NCBI GenBank assembly: GCA_013289855.1 | Contig: JABCZD010000001.1 | Coordinates: 509,027 to 573,026 of the forward strand | Length of the DNA: 64,000 nucleotides | Reading direction: 5' to 3' | Source: Acidobacteriota bacterium | GTDB lineage: Bacteria > Acidobacteriota > Terriglobia > Acidiferrales > UBA7541 | Shown: in pieces, positions 9,943-19,288 of the stretch | Layout of the letters: every line of letters starts with the position of its first letter | How positions within the stretch are numbered: the first letter of the stretch is position 1 | The notes under the pieces: generated by a model | The model's input: only the letters and a program-made list of their open reading frames with translations | What the model was told of the DNA's origin: nothing | Databases searched by the model: none | Translations under genes and position numbers: made by a program

Positions 9943-10653
9943 ATGGCGGACGCGAACGGAACACTGATTAAAATGGAAGGCGTCAAGAAAGTATTCTACA
10001 CCGACGAAGTCGAAACCCACGCGCTCGAAGAGATCCATCTCGAGATCAAGAAAGGACAATACATTTCCATCGCCGGACCTTCCGGCTGCGGAAAGTCCAC
10101 GCTCCTTTCCATTCTCGGCTTGCTCGATTCACCCAGCGGTGGCAGCTATTGGCTCAACGGCCAGCCCGTCGCCGAACTCTCCACCAGCGAGCGCACGCGC
10201 ATTCGCAACCGTGAGATTGGCTTCATCTTTCAGGCTTTCAATCTGATTGGCGATCTCACCGTGTATGAAAATGTCGAGCTGCCGCTCACCTATCGCGGCT
10301 CCGGCGCCGCCGAGCGCAAGCAAAAAGTTCAGAACGCGCTCGAACGCGTTGGCATGGCCCACCGCCTGCGTCACTATCCCTCGCAACTCTCCGGCGGTCA
10401 GCAGCAGCGCGTCGCCGTCGCTCGCGCTCTGGTTGGCGATCCTCTCATCCTGATGGCCGACGAGCCCACCGGTAACCTGGACTCCAAAAACGGCGAAGCC
10501 GTCATGGAACTTCTCCGCGACCTTCATCGCAATGGCGCCACCATCTGCATGGTCACCCACGATCAGCGCTACGCCAACTTCGCCGATCGCAGCATTCACC
10601 TCTTCGACGGACGCATCACCGAAGAAACGCAAGAAGCCCACGCCAGCGCGTGA
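9943..10653 (+). CDS. ABC transporter ATP-binding protein, MacB/LolD type (canonical)
   Basis: Cytoplasmic ATPase, 236 residues, expected to dimerise and power the MacB-like permeases beside it. Seen: Walker [10 protein letters not shown] at 45-53, Q-loop Gln97, signature [14 protein letters not shown] from 149, Walker B LILMADE at 168-174 with catalytic Glu174, D-loop Asp180 in GNLDS, and H-loop His206. All catalytic elements are intact. It lies between permease copies 3 and 4. A strong Shine-Dalgarno TAAGGAG precedes the ATG at a good distance, suggesting high translation relative to the permeases. One ATPase may serve several permeases in the locus. The specific partner cannot be read from sequence. 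Confidence 0.95.
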   Translation: MADANGTLIKMEGVKKVFYTDEVETHALEEIHLEIKKGQYISIAGPSGCGKSTLLSILGLLDSPSGGSYWLNGQPVAELSTSERTRIRNREIGFIFQAFNLIGDLTVYENVELPLTYRGSGAAERKQKVQNALERVGMAHRLRHYPSQLSGGQQQRVAVARALVGDPLILMADEPTGNLDSKNGEAVMELLRDLHRNGATICMVTHDQRYANFADRSIHLFDGRITEETQEAHASA

Positions 10654-10681
10654 GCCAAGCCAGTCGTAAACGAGGTGCTGC

Positions 10682-13120
10682 GTGAACACTCTACTGAACG
10701 ACATCCGCTTCGGTCTGCGTATGCTTTGGAAGCATCGCCTCGCCAGCCTCATCTGCGCCGTGGCTCTTGGCTTGGGCATAGGCGCCACCGCGGCTATGTT
10801 TAGCATGGCCGAAGGCTTCCTTCTGCATCCCGTCCCATTCCAGGAGGCCGGCCGCATCGTCGCTCTGGTGGATACTCGCCCGCAGGAAAGTATCCTCATG
10901 AACGCCATCGCTCCAGCCACCTTTCTGGACTGGCAAGCGCAGGCAAAATCCTTCGATCAATTGGGCGCTTATGATTGGAACGAGGTGAACCTCACCGGCG
11001 AGCGCGACCCGCAACGCATTCAAGGCTTCAACATCACCGCCAACCTTTTCTCGTTGCTCGGTGTCCAGCCCGCGCTCGGTCGCAGTTTTCTTCCAGAAGA
11101 AGAGCAGCTGGGGAATAATCAGGAAATCATCCTCGGCCACGGTCTCTGGGAACGCCGCTACGCTTCCGATCCCGCCATTCTCGGCAAATCCATCAAGGTA
11201 GACGGCAAAGCCTTCACCGTCGTCGGCGTAATGGCCAAGGGCTTCGACTTTCCCAAGCCTGCGGAAGCGTGGATGCCCATGACCATCACAGATAAGCACC
11301 GCGTGCAGCGCGATTCGCGCTACCTGTGGGTTCTCGGCCATCTGAAACCCGGCGTTTCGGATGCGCAGGCGTCCGCAGAGATGCTGACACTTCGCCAGCG
11401 CCAGGCAACCGACTTCCCCGATTCCTATAAAGGTTGGCAGCTCCGAGTGATGTCGCTGCGCAGATTTGCCGCTGGAGATCTTACGCCGCAGTTCATGTTT
11501 CTCTTGTTGGGCGCCACGGGCTTTGTGCTGCTGATCGCCTGCGCCGATGTCGCCAACGTGCAGTTTGCTCGCGTCACCGGCCGCCAAAAAGAGCTGGCCG
11601 TTCGTACCGCCATCGGCGCCACCCGCAGCCGCATCGTTCGCCAATTGCTCGTCGAGAGCGTTTTGCTCTCAATCGTCGGCGCCGTCCTCGGGCTATTCCT
11701 GGCGCACTGGCTGCTCGCCCTACTGCTACAACACATGCCTCCAGACGTCGCCAAGTTCATCGCCGGATGGAACACCATTCGTCTGGACGCCGGCGCCTTC
11801 TGCTTCACCCTCGCCATTGCCGTCGCCAGTGGTTTACTCTCCGGCGTTGCCCCAGCCCTGCTAATCTCCCGCACCAACATCAGCGAAACACTCAAAGAAA
11901 GCGGTCGCGGCGCCTCCTCCGGACGCACTCGCCACCGCCTCCGCAGCGCTCTCGTCATTGCCGAGGTAACTCTTTCCCTCGTGCTGCTAGTCGGTGCCGG
12001 ACTCCTTGTCAAAGGTTTCCACGCCTTGCTAACCGTAAACGACTACTCTCATCCAGAAACGCTGCTCACCCTCAGCGTGAACCTGCCCGAAGTACGCTAT
12101 GCGCAACAGGAGACGCGCCAATCCTTCGACGATCGCGTCTTGCAACAAGTGGCCTCCCTCCCGCACGTACAATCCGTCGCGCTGGCCACCACTATCCCCT
12201 ACGCCAACGGCGGAGGCGCAGACACTGACACTTTTTCCATCGAGGATCGCGCACCCGAGCGTCGCAACGATCTCCCGTCCGCCTTAATCCAGACCGTCAG
12301 TCCCAACTTTTTCTCCATGATGAACATCGCACTGCGCGAAGGCCGCCTATTTTCCGGCTCCGACGGTTCATCAACCCTTCCGGTCGCCGTCATCAGCGAA
12401 AGCCTCGCGCATCGCTATTTCCCAGGCCAAGATCCCTTAGGGCGAAAAATCAAAGCCGGCGCTCCCGACAGCACTTCCCCCTGGCTCAGCATCGCAGGCG
12501 TGGTTGCCGACGTGCACTACAGTTGGATCAACAAGGAATACATCCCAACGCTGTACACGCTCTACAACCAATCGCCCAAACTCTACACCTCCGTCATCGT
12601 GCGCACCGACGGCCAGCCACTCTCGTTCGTTCCCGCGGTCCGCAGCCAAATCGCTTCCGTAGACCCAGACCTGCCGATCTTCAACATCAAGCCCCTCGAC
12701 GTAGTCATCGCCGAGTCCATCGTCGGCATCGCTTACGTGGCGGCGCTCATGGGCGCCATCGGCGTCATCGCCCTTATCCTGGCCTCCGTCGGTGTCTACG
12801 GCGTCATGTCTTACTCCGTTAGCGAACGTACCCACGAGATCGGCATCCGCATGGCCATGGGCGCCACACGCGGCGAAATTCAGCGCCTCATCGTCGGCAA
12901 CGGCATGCTGCTCACCTTCATCGGCATAACCATCGGCATGCCCATCGCCTACGCCATGGCCTACGCCCTCTCTTCTCTGATTTTCGGCGTGACCGCGCGC
13001 GACCCTCTTTCCTTCATCGGACTGCCACTCTTGCTCGGCTCCGTGGCGCTCCTGGCATCCTATCTTCCCGCGCGTCGCGCACTTCGCGTCGACCCGCTCA
13101 TCGCACTTCGTTATGAATAG
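10682..13120 (+). CDS. ADOP-family MacB/FtsX-like ABC permease (copy 4)
   Basis: Fourth duplicated permease, 812 residues, 28 bases after the first ATPase. The GTG start at 10682 has CGAGGTG just upstream. The first helix is unusual for the set: CAVALGLGIGATAAMFSMAEG replaces the common TLALGIGANTAIFSVV pattern, broken here into its parts. The first FtsX triplet starts near 271 (FVLLIACADVANVQFAR), the second unit near 425, and the last triplet near 685. It ends ALRVDPLIALRYE. Codon choice becomes richer in C-ending codons than in copies 1-3, as in copy 5, so copies 4 and 5 may share an origin different from 1-3. That is a visual impression rather than a count. The stop is followed within seven bases by the next start. 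Confidence 0.92.
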   Translation: MNTLLNDIRFGLRMLWKHRLASLICAVALGLGIGATAAMFSMAEGFLLHPVPFQEAGRIVALVDTRPQESILMNAIAPATFLDWQAQAKSFDQLGAYDWNEVNLTGERDPQRIQGFNITANLFSLLGVQPALGRSFLPEEEQLGNNQEIILGHGLWERRYASDPAILGKSIKVDGKAFTVVGVMAKGFDFPKPAEAWMPMTITDKHRVQRDSRYLWVLGHLKPGVSDAQASAEMLTLRQRQATDFPDSYKGWQLRVMSLRRFAAGDLTPQFMFLLLGATGFVLLIACADVANVQFARVTGRQKELAVRTAIGATRSRIVRQLLVESVLLSIVGAVLGLFLAHWLLALLLQHMPPDVAKFIAGWNTIRLDAGAFCFTLAIAVASGLLSGVAPALLISRTNISETLKESGRGASSGRTRHRLRSALVIAEVTLSLVLLVGAGLLVKGFHALLTVNDYSHPETLLTLSVNLPEVRYAQQETRQSFDDRVLQQVASLPHVQSVALATTIPYANGGGADTDTFSIEDRAPERRNDLPSALIQTVSPNFFSMMNIALREGRLFSGSDGSSTLPVAVISESLAHRYFPGQDPLGRKIKAGAPDSTSPWLSIAGVVADVHYSWINKEYIPTLYTLYNQSPKLYTSVIVRTDGQPLSFVPAVRSQIASVDPDLPIFNIKPLDVVIAESIVGIAYVAALMGAIGVIALILASVGVYGVMSYSVSERTHEIGIRMAMGATRGEIQRLIVGNGMLLTFIGITIGMPIAYAMAYALSSLIFGVTARDPLSFIGLPLLLGSVALLASYLPARRALRVDPLIALRYE

Positions 13121-13126
13121 GAGACT

Positions 13127-15604
13127 ATGATGGGAATCCTTTGGCTGGACCTGCGCCACGCGCTTCGCCAACTGCGCCATCGCCCCGGCTTCACCGCGAT
13201 CACCGTGCTCACGCTGGCCCTCGGCATCGGCGCGACCACCGCTATCTTCAGCGTCGTCTACGGCGTGCTCCTTCGTCCGCTTTCCTATCCCAAGCCAGAA
13301 CAAATCGTTCGCCTTTGGGAAGTGGACCCCGCGGGTCATCGCATGAATTTCGCGGAGCCCAATTTTGTCGATCTTCGCGCGGCGTCGAACAGTTTCGCCG
13401 CCATCACCGAAACCGGCGGTGACGAGGTAACCGTTACCGGCGGCGCGGCGCCCACGCGCGTAAACGCCGCGGTTGTTTCTCAGGATTTCTTCAAAGTCCT
13501 GGGAGTCTCGCCCGTTGCCGGCCGCGGTTTTTCCCCGGAAGATCAGCGCCAAGGCGCAGCCCCGGTCCTTCTCGTCAGCCACGCCTACTGGCAGCAGTAT
13601 CTCGGCGGCGCGCCGGATCTTTCCAGGTTCAAACTCGTGGCCGACAACCACGTCTTTTCCGTCATCGGCGTGATGCCACAGAATTTCAGTTTTCCCGATA
13701 ATACCGCGCTCTGGGTGCCACGCGATTTTTTCCCTCCGGACACCAGCCGCACCGCTCACAACTGGGTGGTTTTCGGCCGCCTCACTGATCGCGCCTCCCT
13801 CCCGCAAGCCCGCGCCGAACTCGATGCCATCGCTCATCGCCTCAAGCAGCAGTATGGGCAGGATACGGACATGTCCGCCGCCTCCATCATCCGCCTGCAA
13901 GACGCCATGACCGCGCAGGTTCGTCCCGCGTTATTCCTGCTGCTCGGTGCCGTAGGCTTTTTGCTGCTGGTGGCTTGTGCCAATGTCGCCAACCTTCTCT
14001 TGGCGCAATCCGCGGCACGCCAGCGTGAACTGGCCATCCGCGCTGCGCTCGGCGCTGATCGTCATACGCTCGTGCGGCAGTTTCTCGTCGAGTCCTTCGT
14101 ACTTTGTGGCATCAGCGGCGCGCTCGGCGTCATCGCCGCTCGCTGGGGTGTCGACCTTCTCGTTGCTCTGGCCCCCAAGGATCTCCCGCGCCTCGATTCC
14201 GTTTCGACCAATCTCCCCGTGCTTTTCTTCGTCCTGTGCTTAACCATTCTTCTTTCCGTCGCCCTGGGCATCTTCACCGCTGTCCGCGCCACCTCCGGCG
14301 ACGTCCGCGAAGCTCTCGCTGAAGGCGGCCGCCAACAAATCTCCGGACCACGCAGTCAGCGCTTCGGCCGCACTATCGTCGTCGCGCAACTTGCCACCAC
14401 CATGATTCTGTTGGTTGGCGCTGGCCTTCTCGGCCGCAGCCTGCTGCGCGTACTCTCCGTCGATCCCGGCTTTCGCACCGAGCACATCGTCACCATGGAC
14501 CTGGCCTTCCCGGCTCTTGATCACGCGCTCCCTGAACTCCCATCCGATGCCGAGAAAGCCGCTCGCGTGCACGAAATCGATGAACTGTTCGCCCGCCTCC
14601 GCGGCGTGCCCGGCGTGGAATCCGTGGCTGGCGGCGACACTTTGCCTCTCGTCGATAACTCCGTTTCCAATGGAGGATTCCTTATCCTCCGTCCGGGCCA
14701 GCAGCCCCAGAGCATAGAAGATTTCGAAAAACTCGGGCACAATCCTTCCATAACCGGCTACGCCGACTACTGCGTGGCCAGCGACGACTATTTCCGCGTC
14801 CTCGGCATCCCTCTGCTGCGCGGCCGTTTTTTTGATGGTCGCGACACTCTTGACGCGCCTCACGCCGCGCTCATTAACGAAGCGCTCGCCCGCAAGCGTT
14901 GGCCCAACGAAGATCCTCTCGGCAAGACCATCGAATTCGGCAACATGGACGGCGACCTGCGCCTGCTCACCATCGTCGGCGTTGTTGGCGATGCTCGCAA
15001 TCGCAGCCTCGAAACTCGTCCCGATCCCACCATCTACGTCGATTACCGCCAGCGCCCCATGCGCACCACGAGTTTCATTGTAGTCGTCCGCACCGCCCAA
15101 CCTCCCGCCTCGGTCATCGCTGCCGCACGCGAGATCCTGCGCGACATCGATCCCAATTTGCCACCCCACTTTCAGACCTTCGCGCAAGTCTTCGCCTCCT
15201 CTCTCGCCAGCCGGCGCTTCAATCTCATGCTCGTCGGCGCGTTCGCCGCCGCCGCGCTACTGCTGGCCGCCGCTGGCATCTATGGCGTCATGGCCTACTC
15301 CGTCGCGCGCCGCACTCGTGAACTGGGCGTCCGCATAGCGCTCGGCGCAACCGCGGGCGACGTGCTTCGCCTCGTTCTCGGCCAGGGCCTCGGCACCACC
15401 GCGATTGGCGTAGCCATCGGTGTCGCAGGTTCGTTAGCGCTTACCGGCATGATCCGCTCGTTGCTCTTCGGCGTCAGTGCCTTCGATCCGCTGACGCTCG
15501 CTGCTGTTACGCTGTTACTTGCAGCTGTCTCGCTATTCGCGTGCTGGATCCCCGCGCGCCGCGCCACGCGCGTAGACCCGTTAGAGGCTCTGCGTTACGA
15601 ATGA
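13127..15604 (+). CDS. ADOP-family MacB/FtsX-like ABC permease (copy 5)
   Basis: Fifth duplicated permease, 825 residues. AGGAG overlaps the previous stop and precedes two consecutive ATG codons at 13127 and 13130, so copies 4 and 5 are probably translationally coupled. N-terminus MMGILWLDLRHALRQLRHRP leads into the standard first helix. The first FtsX triplet begins near 268 (FLLLVACANVANLLLAQ) and the last near 700. The second periplasmic domain has an acidic, Leu-rich insertion about residues 460-490 not evident in copies 1-4. It ends RVDPLEALRYE, with Glu in place of the usual Val. It lies 73 bases ahead of the second ATPase gene and is the likeliest dedicated partner of that unusual ATPase. 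Confidence 0.92.
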   Translation: MMGILWLDLRHALRQLRHRPGFTAITVLTLALGIGATTAIFSVVYGVLLRPLSYPKPEQIVRLWEVDPAGHRMNFAEPNFVDLRAASNSFAAITETGGDEVTVTGGAAPTRVNAAVVSQDFFKVLGVSPVAGRGFSPEDQRQGAAPVLLVSHAYWQQYLGGAPDLSRFKLVADNHVFSVIGVMPQNFSFPDNTALWVPRDFFPPDTSRTAHNWVVFGRLTDRASLPQARAELDAIAHRLKQQYGQDTDMSAASIIRLQDAMTAQVRPALFLLLGAVGFLLLVACANVANLLLAQSAARQRELAIRAALGADRHTLVRQFLVESFVLCGISGALGVIAARWGVDLLVALAPKDLPRLDSVSTNLPVLFFVLCLTILLSVALGIFTAVRATSGDVREALAEGGRQQISGPRSQRFGRTIVVAQLATTMILLVGAGLLGRSLLRVLSVDPGFRTEHIVTMDLAFPALDHALPELPSDAEKAARVHEIDELFARLRGVPGVESVAGGDTLPLVDNSVSNGGFLILRPGQQPQSIEDFEKLGHNPSITGYADYCVASDDYFRVLGIPLLRGRFFDGRDTLDAPHAALINEALARKRWPNEDPLGKTIEFGNMDGDLRLLTIVGVVGDARNRSLETRPDPTIYVDYRQRPMRTTSFIVVVRTAQPPASVIAAAREILRDIDPNLPPHFQTFAQVFASSLASRRFNLMLVGAFAAAALLLAAAGIYGVMAYSVARRTRELGVRIALGATAGDVLRLVLGQGLGTTAIGVAIGVAGSLALTGMIRSLLFGVSAFDPLTLAAVTLLLAAVSLFACWIPARRATRVDPLEALRYE

Positions 15605-15677
15605 TTCTGCTATATGCCGTCAAACGAAACCGTGCGGTGCAACTCGCCGCCAAAAATGGAATCCGTCAGGAGACTAA

Positions 15678-16379
15678 GTGGAACCTTTGATCCAGCTCAA
15701 CAACGTTGAAAAATCCTACGACGCCGGCGGCAGCAAATTTTTCGTCCTCCGCCGCATCAGTCTCGCCATCCAACCCGGAGAATTCGTCACCTTCATGGGA
15801 CCCAGTGGCGCGGGCAAATCCACCTTACTCAGCATCCTCGGCATGCTGGACAGCGCCTGGATCGGCGAATATTTTTTCAATGGCGAAGCCGTCCACAAAC
15901 TCAGCGTCAAAAAACGCAACGAACTCCACAAAGCCAATATCGGCTTCGTCTTCCAAAGCTACCACCTGATCGACAACCTCACCGTCTTCGAAAATCTCGA
16001 ACTCCCGCTCTCCTACAAAAACGTCCCCAACAAAGAACGCCAGAGCCTCGTCTGCGACACCCTCGACCGCTTCCACATCGTCGGCAAAAAAGATCTCTAC
16101 CCCAACCAGCTCTCCGGCGGTCAACAACAACTCGTTGGCGTAGCGCGCGCCGTGATCCTCAATCCAAAATTAATTCTCGCCGACGAACCCACCGGCAACC
16201 TGCACTCCGCGCAGGGGGAAGAAATTATGCAACTCTTTCGCGCCCTCAACGAATCCGGCACCACCATCATTCAAGTCACGCACTCGGAAACCAACGCCGC
16301 CTACGGCCATCGCATCGTGCAACTCAAAGACGGCTGGGTCGCCAGCGAAGCCGCCGCATCTGCTCGTGCCCAACGATAA
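15678..16379 (+). CDS. ABC transporter ATP-binding protein with non-canonical D-loop
   Basis: Cytoplasmic ATPase of 233 residues, GTG start behind AGGAGACTAA. Seen: Walker A GPSGAGKST at 41-49, Q-loop Gln93, signature LSGGQQQ from 145, Walker B LILADE with Glu170, and H-loop His202. Two positions depart from the MacB/LolD pattern. The residue after the signature Gln run is Leu152, followed by Val-Gly, instead of Arg-Val-Ala. The D-loop reads GNLHS with His176 in place of the conserved Asp. I recall similar GNLHS ATPases beside acidobacterial permeases, so this may be a subfamily trait rather than decay. The gene is followed by a regulator and kinase on the same strand. It could hydrolyse ATP slowly, or pair with the canonical ATPase at 9943 as a heterodimer; both are inference. 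Confidence 0.93.
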   Translation: MEPLIQLNNVEKSYDAGGSKFFVLRRISLAIQPGEFVTFMGPSGAGKSTLLSILGMLDSAWIGEYFFNGEAVHKLSVKKRNELHKANIGFVFQSYHLIDNLTVFENLELPLSYKNVPNKERQSLVCDTLDRFHIVGKKDLYPNQLSGGQQQLVGVARAVILNPKLILADEPTGNLHSAQGEEIMQLFRALNESGTTIIQVTHSETNAAYGHRIVQLKDGWVASEAAASARAQR

Positions 16380-16440
16380 GAAAACTCACCGCTCGCGGTA
16401 AGCGAATCGACCGTAGAATAGGTTCAGCATTCGATCCTAA

Positions 16441-17817
16441 ATGAAAACTTCGTCCACACATCCCTATCGCGTCCTGTTGGCTGACGACCAGGCCGATATT
16501 CGCGACGCCCTTCGCTTGCTTCTCAAACGCGAAGGCTACGAAACGCAAGCCGTCGCTTCTCCCGCTGAGGCGCTCTCCGCCATTGAAGCGCGCGAATTCG
16601 ACGCTGTGCTCATGGACTTGAACTATGCACGCGACACTACCTCCGGCCAGGAAGGCTTGGACCTGCTCACGCGCATTCAACAGCTCGACTCCACCTTGCC
16701 CGTCGTGGTCATGACCGCGTGGAGCAGCATTGAGGTCGCCGTCGAAGCCATGCGCCGCGGTGCGCGCGATTTTCTGCAGAAGCCCTGGGAGAACACGCGC
16801 CTCGTCGCCATTCTGCGCACGCAAATCGATCTGCGTCAGGCTCTCCGCCGGGCTTCGCGCCTCGAAGCGGAAAATCGCATGCTGCGCGCCGAATCGCGTC
16901 CCACGTTTCTCGCGGAAGCTCCGTCCATGCAGCCGGTCCTCGATCTTGTCGCGCGCATCGGGCCTTCTGACGCCAACGTCTTGATCACCGGTGAGCACGG
17001 CACGGGGAAAGAAGTCGTCGCGCGCACGTTGCATGCACTCTCCACGCGCGCCACCAAGCCCATGGTCACCGTAAACGCCGGGGGCCTCTCCGAAGGAATT
17101 TTTGAAAGTGAACTGTTCGGCCACGTAAAAGGCGCGTTCACCGATGCGCGCAGCGATCGCGTCGGGCGCTTTGAACTGGCGGACTCCAGCACCTTATTTC
17201 TCGACGAAATCGCCAACGTCCCGCTAAATCTTCAGGCCAAGCTTCTGCGCGTCCTCGAAACCGGCGACCTCGAACGCGTCGGTTCCTCCGCCACGCGTCG
17301 CGTAGACGTTCGGGTGCTCGCGGCCACCAACGCCGACGTAAATTCCGAAGCCGCCGCAGGCCGCTTTCGCCCCGATCTGCTTTTCCGCCTGAACACCATC
17401 GAAATTCACATCCCGCCTTTGCGCGACCGCCGCGAAGATATCCTGCTCCTTGCGCATCATTTTCTTCGTGGCTATGCGCAGCGCTATCGCAAGACCATCT
17501 CCGGTTTCGATTCCGCCGCCACCGTTGCGCTGCGCGAGCATTCCTGGCCCGGCAATGTCCGCGAACTCGATCACGCCGTCGAGCGTGGCGTGCTCCTTGC
17601 GCAAGGCCCGCAAGTCCGCGCCGCCGATCTGGGTTTGCGCCCGCCCGCGCTGAGTGCTTCCGCGCGTCTCGAAGAAATGAACCTCGACGACGTGGAGCGT
17701 TATCTGATTCAACGCACCCTCGCGCGCCACGACGGAAACGTCAGCAAAGCCGCGGGCGCCTTGGGCCTCAGCCGCAGCGCCATGTACCGGCGGCTGCAAA
17801 AATACGGATTGGAATGA
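16441..17817 (+). CDS. sigma-54-dependent response regulator, NtrC family
   Basis: Transcription activator of 458 residues: receiver domain (about 8-125, phospho-acceptor Asp59 in LMDLNY, Lys in LQKPW), AAA+ domain (about 155-385) and a C-terminal Fis-type helix-turn-helix (NVSKAAGALGLSRSAMYRRL). Walker A is GEHGTGKE and Walker B LFLDEI. The sigma-54 contact loop reads GAFTDA at 231-236, not GAFTGA; the essential Thr is kept. The kinase gene overlaps its stop by four bases (ATGA), so the two form one two-component system. Position straight after the ABC genes suggests it controls them. I could not find a clear -24/-12 promoter in the nearby gaps, so that remains inference. Confidence 0.94.
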   Translation: MKTSSTHPYRVLLADDQADIRDALRLLLKREGYETQAVASPAEALSAIEAREFDAVLMDLNYARDTTSGQEGLDLLTRIQQLDSTLPVVVMTAWSSIEVAVEAMRRGARDFLQKPWENTRLVAILRTQIDLRQALRRASRLEAENRMLRAESRPTFLAEAPSMQPVLDLVARIGPSDANVLITGEHGTGKEVVARTLHALSTRATKPMVTVNAGGLSEGIFESELFGHVKGAFTDARSDRVGRFELADSSTLFLDEIANVPLNLQAKLLRVLETGDLERVGSSATRRVDVRVLAATNADVNSEAAAGRFRPDLLFRLNTIEIHIPPLRDRREDILLLAHHFLRGYAQRYRKTISGFDSAATVALREHSWPGNVRELDHAVERGVLLAQGPQVRAADLGLRPPALSASARLEEMNLDDVERYLIQRTLARHDGNVSKAAGALGLSRSAMYRRLQKYGLE

Positions 17818-19151
17818 CGCGCTTAAGCTACGAGCGCCACATCCAACTTCTCGCACTGGCCGCGGGATTTCCCGGTTCCCTCATCGCGCTCATTTTTCTC
17901 TGGACCGGCAACTTCTCTTCCAGCGCTGCGTGGACCCTCTCGCTCTTAATCGTCGCCTTCTGGCTCGGCTTCGCCGCATCGCTGCGCCAGCGCGTAGTCT
18001 TCTCCTTGCAAACACTTTCCAACCTGCTTGCCGCCATGCGCGAGGAAGATTTTTCCTTGCGTGGCCGCAGCGCGCGCAGCGATGACGCCATGGGCGAAGT
18101 GATGATCGAAGTCAACGCCCTTAGCGAGACGTTGCGCACGCAGCGTCTTGGCGCCATCGAAGCCACCGCGCTGTTGCGCACGGTGATGGAAGAAATCGAT
18201 CTGGCCATCTTTGCCTTCGACGAAAAATCCACCTTGCGCCTCGTCAATCGCGCCGCCGAACGTTTGCTCGCTCGGCCCTCAGCTCGCCTCCTGGGCTTCA
18301 CCGCCGAGGAACTCGACCTCGCCTCGTGCCTCACTGGCCCAGCCACGCGCACCATGGAACTTAATTTTTCCGGTGGCTCCGGCCGCTGGGGACTGCGCCG
18401 CGTCTCCTTTCGCCAGGATGGCCTGCCGCACCAACTGATCGTACTCAGCGATCTCAGCCGCACTCTACGAGATGAAGAGCGGCAAGCCTGGCAGCGTCTT
18501 ATCCGCGTTCTTGGCCACGAACTAAACAACTCGCTCGCGCCTATTCAGTCCGTGGCGCAAAGCCTGGAGCGTGGATTGCATACCGCCATGCAAAGCCCAG
18601 AATTGCACGACGGTCCAGCGGCCCCGCTGCTGGAGGATTTGGGTCAGGGGCTTGGCATCATCCGTTCCCGCACCGAAGCTCTCGGCCGTTTCATGGCCGC
18701 GTACGCCAAGCTGGCGCGCCTACCGCAGCCAAAACTTTCCAGCATTAACGCCGGCGAATGCATTGGCCGCGCGGTAAAATTGGAAACGCGCCTGAAAGTT
18801 GTTTTGCTGCCGGGACCGCAAGTCACCATCTCCGCCGACGCCGACCAACTCGAGCAGTTGCTGATCAATCTGATTCGCAACGCCACCGACGCCGCGCTGG
18901 AAACCTCCGGTGGAGTGCAGGTAGGCTGGTCGCGCCAGGGCGGACAATTCGATGTGTGGGTACTCGACGACGGTCCGGGCATACCCAACACCGCCAATCT
19001 TTTCGTACCTTTTTTCACCACCAAACAAGGCGGCTCCGGTATCGGCCTGGTGCTCAGCCGGCAAATCGCCGAAGCCCACGGCGGCGAGCTCACACTAAAA
19101 AATCGCACCGACGCTAGAGGCTGCGAAGCCCGCCTCCGCCTGCCCATCTGA
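17814..19151 (+). CDS. membrane sensor histidine kinase (NtrY-like)
   Basis: Partner kinase of the regulator just upstream, sharing ATGA with its stop. It has 445 residues. Two N-terminal membrane helices (about 11-31 and 37-57) have almost no loop between them. Next come a HAMP-like linker with a coiled-coil feel (60-115), a PAS-like segment (about 120-220), the phospho-acceptor box LGHELNNSLAPIQS and a HATPase domain with the N-box LINLIRNATDAA and G-boxes DDGPGI and GSGIGLVLS. The lack of a sizeable periplasmic domain means it probably senses membrane state or a cytoplasmic signal through PAS rather than a periplasmic ligand. That would suit envelope-stress control of ABC efflux genes, but this is inference. 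Confidence 0.93.
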   Translation: MTRLSYERHIQLLALAAGFPGSLIALIFLWTGNFSSSAAWTLSLLIVAFWLGFAASLRQRVVFSLQTLSNLLAAMREEDFSLRGRSARSDDAMGEVMIEVNALSETLRTQRLGAIEATALLRTVMEEIDLAIFAFDEKSTLRLVNRAAERLLARPSARLLGFTAEELDLASCLTGPATRTMELNFSGGSGRWGLRRVSFRQDGLPHQLIVLSDLSRTLRDEERQAWQRLIRVLGHELNNSLAPIQSVAQSLERGLHTAMQSPELHDGPAAPLLEDLGQGLGIIRSRTEALGRFMAAYAKLARLPQPKLSSINAGECIGRAVKLETRLKVVLLPGPQVTISADADQLEQLLINLIRNATDAALETSGGVQVGWSRQGGQFDVWVLDDGPGIPNTANLFVPFFTTKQGGSGIGLVLSRQIAEAHGGELTLKNRTDARGCEARLRLPI

Positions 19152-19191
19152 TGAGCCGGACCACTATCCGCCGCGAACCACGCCGCCTTTC

Positions 19192-19215
19192 GTAGGGGCA
19201 CGGCATGCCGTGCCC
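19192..19215. repeat. 20-bp palindromic repeat, copy 1 (with GTAG edge)
   Basis: GGGCACGGCATGCCGTGCCC at 19196-19215 is a perfect palindrome, preceded by GTAG. Exact copies occur at 37519-37538 and 57545-57564 and a degenerate one near 39801. Here it lies between the converging kinase and permease copy 6, where it could fold as a terminator-like hairpin, though no T-run follows. Confidence 0.9.
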
Positions 19216-19288
19216 GCGCTCGTCGCGCATCGTTATCAAAATGCCCGGCCAGTCTCCGCAGCGAACCCGACGCTACAGTTACGTCCCA

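Noticed and set aside
12437..13900. Long antisense frame (487 codons) opposite permeases 4 and 5
   Set aside because: Composition is dominated by Gly, Asp, His and Arg as expected for the reverse of a biased coding strand; the plus strand encodes clear permeases there.
16380..16440. Sigma-54 (-24/-12) promoters in front of the ABC, regulator or pilus genes
   Set aside because: I looked for TGGCAC with TTGC at the right spacing in the gaps and found none convincing; claims of autoregulation are therefore left as inference.
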